Origin: Actinomadura sp. 7K507 | Lineage (GTDB): Bacteria > Actinomycetota > Actinomycetes > Streptosporangiales > Streptosporangiaceae | Assembly: GCF_004348425.1 (NCBI RefSeq) | Contig: NZ_SMKK01000073.1 | Span: 1 to 38,703, forward strand | DNA length: 38,703 nt | Reading direction: 5' to 3' | Shown: in pieces, positions 8,096-15,809 of the stretch | How positions within the stretch are numbered: position 1 is the first letter of the stretch | Layout of the letters: each line of letters starts with the position of its first letter | Made by a program: the position numbers and the translations under genes | The notes under the pieces: generated by a model | Told to the model about the DNA's origin: nothing | Seen by the model: the letters and a program-made list of their open reading frames with translations, nothing else | Database searches by the model: none

Positions 8096-8554
8096 TTGGC
8101 GGTTGAGGTAGGCGACGGCGCACCGGACTTCGAGCTGAAGGACCAGCACGGCACACCGGTGAAGCTGTCGGACTTCCGTGGCGACAAGAGCGTCGTCCTG
8201 GTGTTCTATCCGCTGGCGTTCAGCGGCGTCTGCACCGGGGAGCTGTGCCAGATCCGGGACGAGCTGCCCACGCTGGGCGGCGACGACGTGCAGGTCCTCG
8301 CGGTCTCGGTCGACTCGATGTTCGCGCTGCGCGCCTGGGCCGAGCAGGAGAAGTACCAGTTCCCGCTGCTGTCGGACTTCTGGCCGCACGGCGGGACGGC
8401 ACAGCGTTACGGCGTGTTCGACGAGGACAAGGGGCTCGCCGTGCGCGGCACCTTCATCATCGACACCGAGGGCGTGGTCCGCTGGAAGGTCGTCAACGCG
8501 ATCCCGGACGCACGCGACATCGACGAGTACCGCAAGGCGCTCGCCGGGCTCTGA
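8096..8554 (+). CDS. ahpE: AhpE-type peroxiredoxin
   Basis: This 152-residue thioredoxin-fold peroxidase reduces hydroperoxides. The peroxidatic Cys46 lies in FYPLAFSGVCTGELC. The spacing and surrounding sequence resemble mycobacterial AhpE (FPLAFTGICQGEL) more than BCP/PrxQ. A second Cys lies at position 51, five residues on, and could act as resolving Cys or be reduced by a low-molecular-weight thiol such as mycothiol (inference). The only sensible start is a TTG at 8096, preceded by GGGAGAGG. It is downstream of DUF3052 and separated from it by two hairpins, matching the Rv2239c-Rv2238c order. Confidence 0.9.
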   Translation: MAVEVGDGAPDFELKDQHGTPVKLSDFRGDKSVVLVFYPLAFSGVCTGELCQIRDELPTLGGDDVQVLAVSVDSMFALRAWAEQEKYQFPLLSDFWPHGGTAQRYGVFDEDKGLAVRGTFIIDTEGVVRWKVVNAIPDARDIDEYRKALAGL

Positions 8555-8615
8555 GCGAACCGGACCGGTTCCGGCCGTGTGGCCGGATCCGGTCCCCGCA
8601 CCTTCTGGAGGTGTG

Positions 8616-8960
8616 ATGCCCTGCTTTCGCTGCGGGGCGCGGCAGACCGACCCTGTGCGGGGCGCGAGCCCGTGGAGGCGCGGGGTCCGGGCGGACCGCC
8701 AGGTGCTGATCTGTCCCGGCTGCCAGACCGCTCACGACTGGGCGGACGATCTCGACCGCTGCGCGGGCTGCGGCACGGCCGCCCTTGTGTGCCGGCTCGG
8801 CGAGGTCGAGTGCCGCGACTGCGGGCACACCCGGGAGGCCGCCCCCGGCGACCTGGTGCATTCCGGCGCTCCGCCGGCGGTCTCCTCGTCCGAGGGCGAC
8901 CTGTCCGAGGAGGTCGCCGCGGCCCTCACCCGCGTCCTCAAGAGAGGACCTGCCCACTGA
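8616..8960 (+). CDS. Small zinc-ribbon protein
   Basis: This 114-residue protein carries four CxxC pairs: CFRC (residues 3-6), CPGC, CAGC and CRDC. They suggest two zinc ribbons in the first 75 residues, followed by an acidic tail that ends in a short basic helix (AAALTRVLKRG). I chose the ATG at 8616 because CTGGAGGTG lies just upstream. I do not recognise a specific family. It could be an RNA- or protein-binding adaptor. It lies between the peroxiredoxin and the potassium channel, 61 nt after the former and 36 nt before the latter, so it may be co-transcribed with either. A redox-sensing role is conceivable from the Cys clusters but unsupported. Confidence 0.7.
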   Translation: MPCFRCGARQTDPVRGASPWRRGVRADRQVLICPGCQTAHDWADDLDRCAGCGTAALVCRLGEVECRDCGHTREAAPGDLVHSGAPPAVSSSEGDLSEEVAAALTRVLKRGPAH

Positions 8961-8996
8961 GCGTCCGGCACCCGCGCTGACCATGGGCTTCGGTAC

Positions 8997-10091
8997 TTGA
9001 CGCCGCGATTCGTCTCCTGGGGCCCTGCGCGGATGCCGATCGTGCTGATACGCCTGGTCACCCAGATCACCGGGCGGTCCTGGCGCGTTCCCGCGCTCGT
9101 GCTTCTCGTGGCCTTCCTGACGGGCTGGCTGCTCATGGTGGTGTTCGAGGAGCCCGGTGCCGACATCAAGCGGCCGGACGAGTACATCTGGTACTTCCTC
9201 GTGAGCGGCACCACCACCGGCTACGGCGATCTGGCCCCGGCCACGGTCGGCGGGCGGATCGGCGGTGTGATCATCATCGTGTCGGGGCTCACCGCGGGGC
9301 TCGTGATGTTCGCCGAGCTGACGCTCTGGATGGGGAGGGGACGGGTCATGAGGGCCAACGGCCAGGCGCAGCTGCACAGGCGCGGGCACATCGTGATGGT
9401 CGGCTACCACCGCGGCGGCCTGCGGGCCATCGTCGGTCAGATCCGCGCCGACCCGGCGTTCGCCAAGACGGACGTCGTCGCGATCTTCTGGCCGGGGGAG
9501 CTGACGGGCGAGAACCCCGATCCCGGCGTGTACGACGTCGTCGCCTACGACGAGACCGCCTACGACCGGGCGTGCCTGCACGCCGCGAGGACCGTCGTGG
9601 TCGTCGGCCACACCGACGACGAGACCGTCCGGGTGATGCTGGGCGTGGAGGCCTACCTGCGGCGGAACGGCGATCCGCCCGTCCACCTCCTGGCCGGGGT
9701 GCACGAGGGCAACACCCGTGCGGAGATCACCGAGGCGCTGCGGCTGATCGGCCCGAACATCGAGCCGGTCGACATCGACGATTCCGCCGTGGTCGCGGCC
9801 GCGATCCGCAACCCGGGGATCGCCTCGATCTACCACAACCTCGCCAGCACCCTGGACACGGACGGCGCGCTCTACCGCGTGAACGTCCCCGACGACGCGG
9901 GCGAGTGGTCCCGCATGGACGTGGCGACCTTCCTCCTGCGCCGGGGCAACACCCTCCTGGCCGTCGGCGAGTCACATCGTCCCGATGCCCGCTTCCGCCT
10001 GACGCCCGATCCGGACGAGATGATCCGCGGCGGCCAGTCGCTCGCCGTGGTCGCCCCCGACCGTCCCGAGATTCCCTGGCACGAGCTGTGA
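8997..10091 (+). CDS. Two-TM potassium channel with C-terminal RCK/TrkA-N-like domain
   Basis: From the TTG at 8997 the protein has 364 residues. TM1 is at about residues 31-50, followed by a pore helix, the selectivity filter TTGYGD (residues 73-78) and TM2 (about 87-110). A cytoplasmic Rossmann-type RCK domain begins near residue 129 (HIVMVGYHRGG). This is the MthK/Kch architecture of ligand-gated potassium channels, where nucleotide or cation binding by the RCK ring opens the pore. An ATG at 9033 (MPIVLIRL) is an alternative start; neither has a strong ribosome-binding site. It is followed by a strong terminator. Its relation to the peroxiredoxin group is positional only. Confidence 0.88.
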   Translation: MTPRFVSWGPARMPIVLIRLVTQITGRSWRVPALVLLVAFLTGWLLMVVFEEPGADIKRPDEYIWYFLVSGTTTGYGDLAPATVGGRIGGVIIIVSGLTAGLVMFAELTLWMGRGRVMRANGQAQLHRRGHIVMVGYHRGGLRAIVGQIRADPAFAKTDVVAIFWPGELTGENPDPGVYDVVAYDETAYDRACLHAARTVVVVGHTDDETVRVMLGVEAYLRRNGDPPVHLLAGVHEGNTRAEITEALRLIGPNIEPVDIDDSAVVAAAIRNPGIASIYHNLASTLDTDGALYRVNVPDDAGEWSRMDVATFLLRRGNTLLAVGESHRPDARFRLTPDPDEMIRGGQSLAVVAPDRPEIPWHEL

Positions 10092-10111
10092 ACGGCCGAG
10101 TCGGGTAGATG

Positions 10112-10153
10112 GCCGGGAGGGCGCCCTCGCGCCCGCAGGGGCGCCCTCCCGGC
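10112..10153. terminator. Terminator between channel gene and convergent prk
   Basis: A perfect 15-bp stem (GCCGGGAGGGCGCCC and its complement) closes a 12-nt loop. It starts 21 bp after the channel stop and lies between convergent genes, so it can serve both directions. Confidence 0.8.
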
Positions 10154-10220
10154 TGCCGCGTGCGCGCGGCCCGGAGTCACAGGTCCAAGGGCCCCGGGGC
10201 CTCCCCGCGCACCCGCGGAG

Positions 10221-11213
10221 TCAGGCGGCTTGACGGTGGTCGGCGTCCAGCAGGTGGTAGAGCAGGAGGAGCTGGGTGATGGCCAGGGGGTCGCTGGTGC
10301 CGGTGTCGCCGAGGTGGCCGAGGACGCCGGGGTCGGGGATGGCCGTGCCGGCGCGGGGGCCGAGGCGTTCCAGGATGGCCTTCTTGACGACCTGTGACTC
10401 CTCGGGGGAGACGTATCCGTGGACGTGCAGGGCGTCGACGGGGCGGCCGTCGGTGTCGCGGTGGAGGCGCAGGTGCATCGCCGTCTCGGTTGAGCCGGAC
10501 CCGGAGCCGGTGTCGCCGGAGCCGCTGTCCAGGACGTCGGCCAGTTCGGGGTGGTCGATCGTCGGGCGGAGCAGCAGTTCGGCGGACAGCGGCGTGCCGG
10601 GCGGGTCGAGGCGGCCGGCGACGGGCGCGAAGCGGACGACGATGTCGGCGTGCTTGCGCTGGGGGCGGATGTAGGCGGCGCTCTCGGGTTCGCGGCGCTC
10701 CAGTTCCGCCATGACCTGCTCGGGGGTGTAGCCGCGCTTGTCGCAGTCGCGGCGGACCTTCCACGAGTGGCGCAGCGGCTCCGGCGGGTCGAGGTAGACG
10801 GTGATGTCGAAGCAGGCGCGCGCCATCCGGGTGTGCAGGGGGAGCAGGCCCTCGACGATCACGAAGTCGCGGGGTTCGACCAGTTCGGGGCGGACGAGTT
10901 CGCCGGTGGAGTGGTCGTAGACGGGCTTCAGGATCGGCTCGCCCATCGACAGCAGTTGCAGGTGCTGCTCCATGATGTCGACGTGGTTGCAGTCGGGGTG
11001 CAGTGCCGTGAACGGCTTGCCGGCCCGTTCGGCGCGGTCGTAGCGGTGGTAGTCGTCCACGCAGACCGCCGTCATCCGGTCGGCCCCGAGGCACCGTACA
11101 AGCCCCCTGGTGAGTGTGGTCTTGCCCGCCGCGCTGTCCCCCGCGATGGCGAGCATGACGGGGCGGCGGCCCGACCCGCGCGCCCGGAGCATATGCACGA
11201 TCCGATGGGGCAC
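10221..11213 (-). CDS. prk: Phosphoribulokinase (cyanobacterial/plant-like class)
   Basis: This 330-residue kinase phosphorylates ribulose-5-phosphate to ribulose-1,5-bisphosphate, the RuBisCO substrate. Walker A is GDSAAGKT (about residues 25-32). CVDDYHRYDR, LKPVYDHSTG, FVIVEGLLPLH, ITVYLDPPE, SWKVRRDCDKRGY and AYIRPQRKHADI follow in the order seen in class II PRKs. Uridine kinases share the fold but lack the later motifs. A Gly/Ser-rich stretch (SGSGDTGSGSG) forms a loop before the C-terminal part. The GTG at 11213 is preceded by CGGAGGAG; the frame runs on to 11345 without family-like sequence. It sits 4.6 kb from cbbL. The regulatory Cys pair of chloroplast PRK is not obviously conserved. 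Confidence 0.9.
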   Translation of the reverse strand: MPHRIVHMLRARGSGRRPVMLAIAGDSAAGKTTLTRGLVRCLGADRMTAVCVDDYHRYDRAERAGKPFTALHPDCNHVDIMEQHLQLLSMGEPILKPVYDHSTGELVRPELVEPRDFVIVEGLLPLHTRMARACFDITVYLDPPEPLRHSWKVRRDCDKRGYTPEQVMAELERREPESAAYIRPQRKHADIVVRFAPVAGRLDPPGTPLSAELLLRPTIDHPELADVLDSGSGDTGSGSGSTETAMHLRLHRDTDGRPVDALHVHGYVSPEESQVVKKAILERLGPRAGTAIPDPGVLGHLGDTGTSDPLAITQLLLLYHLLDADHRQAA

Positions 11214-11360
11214 CTTCTGCTCCTCCGTTCTGCGGAATTCAGTTTTCGCATAGGAGAGTAGGGCGATGCGGCGGCCGGTTCGTCCCCCAATCAGGGGAGT
11301 ACGGGGGTGAAAAGCCGGAGGCCCCCTCCGCGCCTGCCCCCGCACCTGCTGCCACGAAGG

Positions 11361-11376
11361 GCTACTGGTGAGTAGC
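11361..11376. promoter_or_regulatory. Inverted repeat upstream of response regulator
   Basis: GCTACT-GGTG-AGTAGC is a perfect inverted repeat with 6-bp arms, centred about 30 bp before the response-regulator ATG in the region divergent from prk. NarL-type regulators bind inverted heptamer-like sites, so it is a candidate autoregulatory operator. This is inference from position. Confidence 0.4.
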
Positions 11377-11398
11377 TTCTGGTTGTTATCGTGCCGGA

Positions 11399-12055
11399 AT
11401 GGGTGTCCCCGTACGTGTCGTCCTCGTCGACGACCACGAGATGATCCTCGCCGGACTGCAGGCGATGCTGGCCGGGTTCTCCAGGCGCGTGCGCGTCGTG
11501 GGGCAGGCGGGGACGGGAGACGAGGCGGCCCGGCTGGTGACCACGCTGCGCCCGGACGTCGTCCTGCTGGACGTGCGGCTCGGCGCGGAGAGCGGCCTCG
11601 ACCTGTGCCGCCTGCTCACCGGGCGGGTCCCGGAGGCGCGGGTGGTGTTCCTGTCGGTGTACGACGACGAGCAGTACGTCTTCGAGGCGCTGCGGGCAGG
11701 CGCGGGCGGGTACCTGCTCAAGCGCGTGGACGGCCCGGAGCTCGTCCGGCGCCTGGAGGAGGTCGCGCAGGGCGAGACCGTCGTGGACCCGACGCTCGCG
11801 GGCCGGATGGCGGTCACCGCCGCGCGGCTCACCCGCGGCGAGTTCTGGCCGGGCGCCAACCGGGGGCTCACGCAGCGCGAGAGCGAGGTGCTGTCGCTGC
11901 TGGTGGGCGGCCTGTCCAACAAGGCGATCGCGGCGCGGCTCGTGCTGAGCGAGGAGACGGTCAAGAGCCACCTGCGCGCGCTCTACCGCAAGCTGGAGGT
12001 GACCGACCGGTCGGCGGCGATCGCGGTCGCGCTGCGCGAGGGGCTGTTCCGGTGA
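11399..12055 (+). CDS. NarL/FixJ-family response regulator
   Basis: This 218-residue protein has a receiver domain with the acidic pocket D11-D12 and phospho-acceptor Asp58 in VVLLDVRLG, and the conserved Lys in GGYLLKR. A C-terminal LuxR-type HTH (about residues 155-215: LTQRESEVLSLLVGGLSNKAIAARL, ETVKSHLRALYRKL) follows. It is activated by the downstream kinase, whose GTG start overlaps its stop (GTGA). It is transcribed divergently from prk across about 185 bp, making prk or itself likely targets (inference). The ATG at 11399 was chosen because the receiver domain begins at once; the ribosome-binding site is weak. Confidence 0.95.
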   Translation: MGVPVRVVLVDDHEMILAGLQAMLAGFSRRVRVVGQAGTGDEAARLVTTLRPDVVLLDVRLGAESGLDLCRLLTGRVPEARVVFLSVYDDEQYVFEALRAGAGGYLLKRVDGPELVRRLEEVAQGETVVDPTLAGRMAVTAARLTRGEFWPGANRGLTQRESEVLSLLVGGLSNKAIAARLVLSEETVKSHLRALYRKLEVTDRSAAIAVALREGLFR

Positions 12056-13233
12056 CGGCCCCGCTGGAGCTGCTCGCCGGGCGCGGAACCGACCTGCTCG
12101 TCCGCATCGTGACCGTGGCCTGCTCCGACCGCGAGCTTCCACGGATGGCCGAGGAGCTGGCCGGGCTGGTCGTCCGGTCGGCGCGGGCGCTGACGTTCTG
12201 CGACGTCTACGTCCTGGCGGAGGACGGTCGCGTCCTGGAATGGTCGGGGCCGCCGGTCCCGCTGGGAGAGGGCGAGGTCGGCCGGGTCGCGGCCCACGGC
12301 CGGGCGCGCCCGCACGCGGACGGGCGCGGCGCCGCGATCCCCGTGCACAGCGAGGGCACCGTGATCGCGGTGATGGACGTCCGGTCCGCCGGTCCGGCGC
12401 CGCCCGAGGACCTCGCCCTCGTCACCGCGCTCGCCGGGCTGTTCGCGCCCGTGCTGTGCTCGTGCCGCCGGCTGCGCACCGCGCGCGAGCGCGAGCACGC
12501 CGCCGAGCGGTTCGCGGAGCGGGCGGTGCAGGCGCAGGAGGCAGAGCGGTCGAGGCTGAGCCGGGAGATCCACGACGGCATCGCGCAGCGGCTCGCCAGC
12601 CTGGGGTTCCACCTGTCGGCGGCCGAGCGGGCGCTGCCCGAGCACCATCCCGAGGGGCTGGCGCAGATCATGATGGCGCGCCGGCTGTGCGAGCTGGCGG
12701 CGGCCGAGACCCGCGCCGCGATCGGGGGGCTGCGGCCGCCCGTCCTGGACGACCTTGGCCTGTCCGCGGCCCTGGCCACCCTCGCCCGCGAGGCCGGGGA
12801 CGGCCCCGGACCGTCCGGCCCGCTCGACGTGACGGTCACCGTCGAGGGCGAGCTGGAGGACGCGCTGCCCGACCACGTGCAGACCGCGCTGTACCGGATC
12901 GCGCAGGAGGCGGTCGGCAACTGCCTGCGGCACGCGTCCGCGTCCTGCGTCGACCTGCTGCTGGAGCACTTCCACGACCGCGTCAGGGTGAAGGTCACCG
13001 ACGACGGGACCGGGTTCCCGGTGCGGGACGTGCTGGCGCGGGGCGGCCGGTTCGCGCAGGGCGGCCCCGGTGCGCCGGCACGGCCCGACTCCTACGGGCT
13101 GCGCGGCATGCGGGAACGCGCCGAGCTGCTCGGCGGGCGCGTCTCGGTGACGAGCAGGCCCGGCGCCGGGACGACCGTCGAGGCGGTCATCCCCATCCCC
13201 GGGCGCCACCGGGGGGCGGTCAGCCCGTCTTGA
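12052..13233 (+). CDS. Two-component histidine kinase (HisKA_3 type) with GAF-like sensor
   Basis: From the GTG at 12052 (overlapping the response-regulator stop) the protein has 393 residues. An N-terminal GAF-like sensory region (about residues 15-140) lacks membrane segments, so sensing is cytoplasmic. The dimerisation/phospho-acceptor helix contains His174 in SREIHDGIAQRL, the HisKA_3 signature of kinases that pair with NarL-type regulators. The HATPase domain shows an N-box (GNCLRHAS), DDGTGF, and the glycine-rich GLRGMRERAELLGG. The signal is unknown; two Cys residues near the end of the GAF region (CSC) invite a redox or metal idea, unsupported otherwise. The 3' end overlaps the convergent oxidoreductase gene by 14 bp. 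Confidence 0.93.
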   Translation: MTAPLELLAGRGTDLLVRIVTVACSDRELPRMAEELAGLVVRSARALTFCDVYVLAEDGRVLEWSGPPVPLGEGEVGRVAAHGRARPHADGRGAAIPVHSEGTVIAVMDVRSAGPAPPEDLALVTALAGLFAPVLCSCRRLRTAREREHAAERFAERAVQAQEAERSRLSREIHDGIAQRLASLGFHLSAAERALPEHHPEGLAQIMMARRLCELAAAETRAAIGGLRPPVLDDLGLSAALATLAREAGDGPGPSGPLDVTVTVEGELEDALPDHVQTALYRIAQEAVGNCLRHASASCVDLLLEHFHDRVRVKVTDDGTGFPVRDVLARGGRFAQGGPGAPARPDSYGLRGMRERAELLGGRVSVTSRPGAGTTVEAVIPIPGRHRGAVSPS

Positions 13234-14395
13234 GGACCCGGAAGACGATCCCCGCCTTGCGCAGCCGTTCGATCAGCGCGTCGCCCATCGCGGCCGCGGT
13301 CGTGACCTGCCCGGCGGTCTCCGGGAGGTCGTCGTGGGCCAGGCACAGCGCCGACTCGCCGAGCATCTTGGCGGTCTCGCCGTAGCCGGGGTCGCCGCCC
13401 GCGACCTCGGTGACGACGCGCTCCCCGCCGCCCGCGCCGACGAACTTCACGCTGAACCAGTTCCGGGCGCGGTCCTGCTCCGACGGGCCGTCGCCCGGTG
13501 CGCGGAGCCGCAGCAGCAGGCTGCGCGTGGGCGGGAGCGCGGACAGGCCGAGCAGGGCGCCGGAGCCCGCCGCCATCCCGGCCGCGGTCGCCAGCCGCTT
13601 GACGGCGACGTAGTGGCCGTAGGAGAAGTCCGGGCCGTAACGGTCGAGTGCCGCCGCCGAACGGACGACGATCTGCGGGTCGATGGTGGGCATCGGCAGC
13701 GTCCAGCCGCCCCCGATCCGCGCCTTCGGAGCCGGGCGCCGCGAGAGGCGCACCCGGCGCCCGGCGGGCCGGTCCTCGACCCGGCGGCGCTCGCGTTCGG
13801 CGCGCATCATGCCGGCGGGGTCGCCGAAGATGCCGATCGCCGAGTGCAGCGTGCCGCCGGACGCGTCCGCGCGGGCGCGCACGAAGCCTTCGACGTGCAG
13901 CGGGACGCCCTCCGGAAGCTGCTTCACCGTGAAGTAGGCGCCGAGGTCGTGGGGGATCGAGTCGAACCCGCAGGCGTGCACGATCCGCGCACCGCTGCGC
14001 ACGGCCTCCTCGTGGTACTTCACATACATCTGGTCGACGAATGTCGGTTCGCCGGTGAGATCGACGTAATCGGTACCGGCGCGCGCGCACGCCGCCACGA
14101 GGGGCTCGCCGTACTTGACGTAGGGGCCGACCGTGGTGATGACGACCCGCGCGGAGTCCGCGACGTCCTCGATGGAGGCGGCGTCCTCGGTATCGGCATG
14201 CAGCAGCGGCAGGTCGGCGCACGCCGGGTCCAGCTCCGCCAGCCGGTCGCGCACGGCCGCCAGCTTGGCCCGGTTGCGCCCGGCGAGGGCCCAGCGCGTC
14301 CCGGAGCCGGCGTGCTCGGCCAGGTACTCGGCGGTCAGGGCCCCGGTGAAGCCGGTGGCGCCGAACAGGACGATGTCGTACTTGCGGTCGGTCAT
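13220..14395 (-). CDS. Saccharopine-dehydrogenase-like NAD(P)-binding oxidoreductase (trans-acting enoyl-reductase type)
   Basis: This 391-residue protein starts with a Rossmann fingerprint, DIVLFGATGFTGALTAEYLA (about residues 7-26). It continues with VVITTVGPYVKYGEPLVAAC, YVDLTGEP and ACGFDSIPHDLG, the pattern of the mycobacterial Rv2449c/Rv2953 group. One member of that group, Rv2953, is the trans-acting enoyl reductase of phthiocerol and phenolphthiocerol lipid synthesis. The ATG at 14395 has GAGAGGGG upstream; the longer frame to 14449 is not family-like. Whether it acts on polyketide or lipid chains here is unknown. The lipid-synthase-like gene at the window end is 20 kb away. It overlaps the convergent kinase gene by 14 bp. 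Confidence 0.85.
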   Translation of the reverse strand: MTDRKYDIVLFGATGFTGALTAEYLAEHAGSGTRWALAGRNRAKLAAVRDRLAELDPACADLPLLHADTEDAASIEDVADSARVVITTVGPYVKYGEPLVAACARAGTDYVDLTGEPTFVDQMYVKYHEEAVRSGARIVHACGFDSIPHDLGAYFTVKQLPEGVPLHVEGFVRARADASGGTLHSAIGIFGDPAGMMRAERERRRVEDRPAGRRVRLSRRPAPKARIGGGWTLPMPTIDPQIVVRSAAALDRYGPDFSYGHYVAVKRLATAAGMAAGSGALLGLSALPPTRSLLLRLRAPGDGPSEQDRARNWFSVKFVGAGGGERVVTEVAGGDPGYGETAKMLGESALCLAHDDLPETAGQVTTAAAMGDALIERLRKAGIVFRVLKTG

Positions 14396-14516
14396 CGAAG
14401 CCCCTCTCACGGTCCCGAACCTGATTCTGTCGTGTTGGCCTCCTCTCATGCACGCCGGGACGGGGATGTGAGCGACCGCACTCGTCTAGGGTTGATCAGA
14501 TGATCGGGAGGAAGAC

Positions 14517-14693
14517 GTGACCGGGCTCGCCGTGGCGATGGACGTCGTCGCCGTGGGCTTCTTCGCCGGCTTCCTGGTCCTGGTCACCCGCGGCGAGACC
14601 GTCCCCGGCGGCGATGGTGGGAGAAACGCTGCGATGGTCCTGATCGCCGTCAGCCTGGGCCTGCTGTCGGTGTCGCTGTGGAGCATCCCCTAG
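14517..14693 (+). CDS. Small two-helix membrane protein, 58 residues
   Basis: The ORF runs from GTG 14517 (preceded by GGGAGGAAG) to TAG 14693. It encodes two hydrophobic stretches, residues 4-23 (LAVAMDVVAVGFFAGFLVLV) and 40-54 (MVLIAVSLGLLSVSL), joined by a short polar loop. I do not recognise the family. The good ribosome-binding site and two clean hydrophobic helices support it as real. Its last 44 bp overlap the convergent LysR gene, so read-through of either could affect the other. Confidence 0.6.
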   Translation: MTGLAVAMDVVAVGFFAGFLVLVTRGETVPGGDGGRNAAMVLIAVSLGLLSVSLWSIP

Positions 14694-15585
14694 CCGCCCC
14701 GGGGGGCCCGGACCCGGGGTTCGCGGGCCGCCAGCCCGGGGCGTCCAGCAGGTGGCGGACGAACAGCATCGTCGTCGCCGTCGGCGCGGCGCCGGCGACC
14801 GCGTGCCACGGCCGGTCGAGCGGCATCCCGGGGGCGCCGACGAGGACGAGGCGGCCCGCGTCCAGCTCGGCGCCGACGGCGTCCCGCGACACCAGCGCCA
14901 CCCCCAGCCCGGCCGCCGCGCCCGCGATCACCGCGCCGTTCGAGCCGAGGACGAGCCGGGGCGGCGTCACGTCCCGCTCGGCCAGGTAGGCGTCCGCGCT
15001 CGCCCGGGTCCCCGAGCCGGGCTCGCGCATCACCCAGGGCGTGGCGGCCAGCGCGAACCCGGCCGCGAGGTCCGGGGCGCCCACGACGACCAGCTCGTTC
15101 GGACGCCGCGCCAGCACGGTCGCCGCGACCTCGGCGGGCGGCCGGCCGGCCAGCACGAGGTCGGCCTCGTGCGCGGCGAGGCTGCTCCACACCTGGCGGC
15201 GCGGCCCCACCTCCAGGGCCAGCTCGACGCCGGGCCGGCGCGCCCGGAACGAGGCGAGCAGCTCCGGCAGGATCTGGTCGGCGGCCGTTGTCACCGCCGC
15301 CAGCCGCAGCGGCCCGCGCCCCGGATCGGCCGCTCCGCGCGCCGCCGCCCGGCCCTCCTCCAGCAGCCCGAGCACCTGCCGCGCGTACCCGGCGTAGACG
15401 GCCCCGGCGGCGGTCAGCCGCAGCCCGCGCCCCTCCCTCCCGACGAGCGGCACGCCGAGATCGCGGGTCAGCGCCGCGACCGCGGCCGACACCGCCGACT
15501 CGGTCACGTACAGCCGCCGCGCCGCCGACCGCACCGAGCCGGTGTCGGCGAGGGCGACGAACGTCCGCAGCCGCGCCTCGGTCAT
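14650..15585 (-). CDS. cbbR: LysR-family regulator, probable CbbR
   Basis: This 311-residue LysR regulator has an N-terminal HTH (RLRTFVALADTGSVRSAARRLYVTESAVSAAVAAL, described here by its ends RLRTFV and AVAAL, about residues 5-39) and a type-2 periplasmic-binding-fold effector domain. It is divergent from cbbL across a 224-bp gap rich in TCAAGTG-type half sites. That is the classical arrangement of CbbR, which senses Calvin-cycle metabolites and activates cbb operons. The ATG at 15585 follows GGGGAG; the frame goes on to 15756 through the promoter region and is not coding there. The family call is firm; the CbbR assignment rests on the locus. It overlaps the small membrane ORF tail to tail. 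Confidence 0.88.
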   Translation of the reverse strand: MTEARLRTFVALADTGSVRSAARRLYVTESAVSAAVAALTRDLGVPLVGREGRGLRLTAAGAVYAGYARQVLGLLEEGRAAARGAADPGRGPLRLAAVTTAADQILPELLASFRARRPGVELALEVGPRRQVWSSLAAHEADLVLAGRPPAEVAATVLARRPNELVVVGAPDLAAGFALAATPWVMREPGSGTRASADAYLAERDVTPPRLVLGSNGAVIAGAAAGLGVALVSRDAVGAELDAGRLVLVGAPGMPLDRPWHAVAGAAPTATTMLFVRHLLDAPGWRPANPGSGPPGAARGCSTATPTAGPG

Positions 15586-15616
15586 GCCCGCTCCCCGGAC
15601 ACGCCGACCTCCTCGT

Positions 15617-15669
15617 TCAAGTGAATGCTTGATCTTCACCGTAGAACACTTGATGGACATCGCAAGTAT
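15617..15669. promoter_or_regulatory. CbbR-type operator region between cbbR and cbbL
   Basis: TCAAGTG (15617-15623) and CACTTGA (15647-15653) form a perfect inverted repeat over a 23-bp spacer. CTTGAT occurs at 15628 and again at 15649, exactly 21 bp (two turns) apart. CAAG-N6-CTTG sits at 15618-15631, and another CAAG at 15663. LysR proteins bind as tetramers to such spaced half sites between divergent genes. On the minus strand TTGCGA (15661-15666) and TACGGT (15639-15644), 16 bp apart, could be the cbbR promoter. Confidence 0.6.
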
Positions 15670-15809
15670 CGGGGAGCCAAGCTCGACCCGTCCACGGTTC
15701 CACGTGGCCGGGACGCGGCGCCTCACCCCGATCCCCTGGGACATGCCGTCCTCCACCGGGCGAGGCGCCGCGCCCCGCCATCCAGGCTTCAGGCTGAAGG
15801 AGAGCGGCG

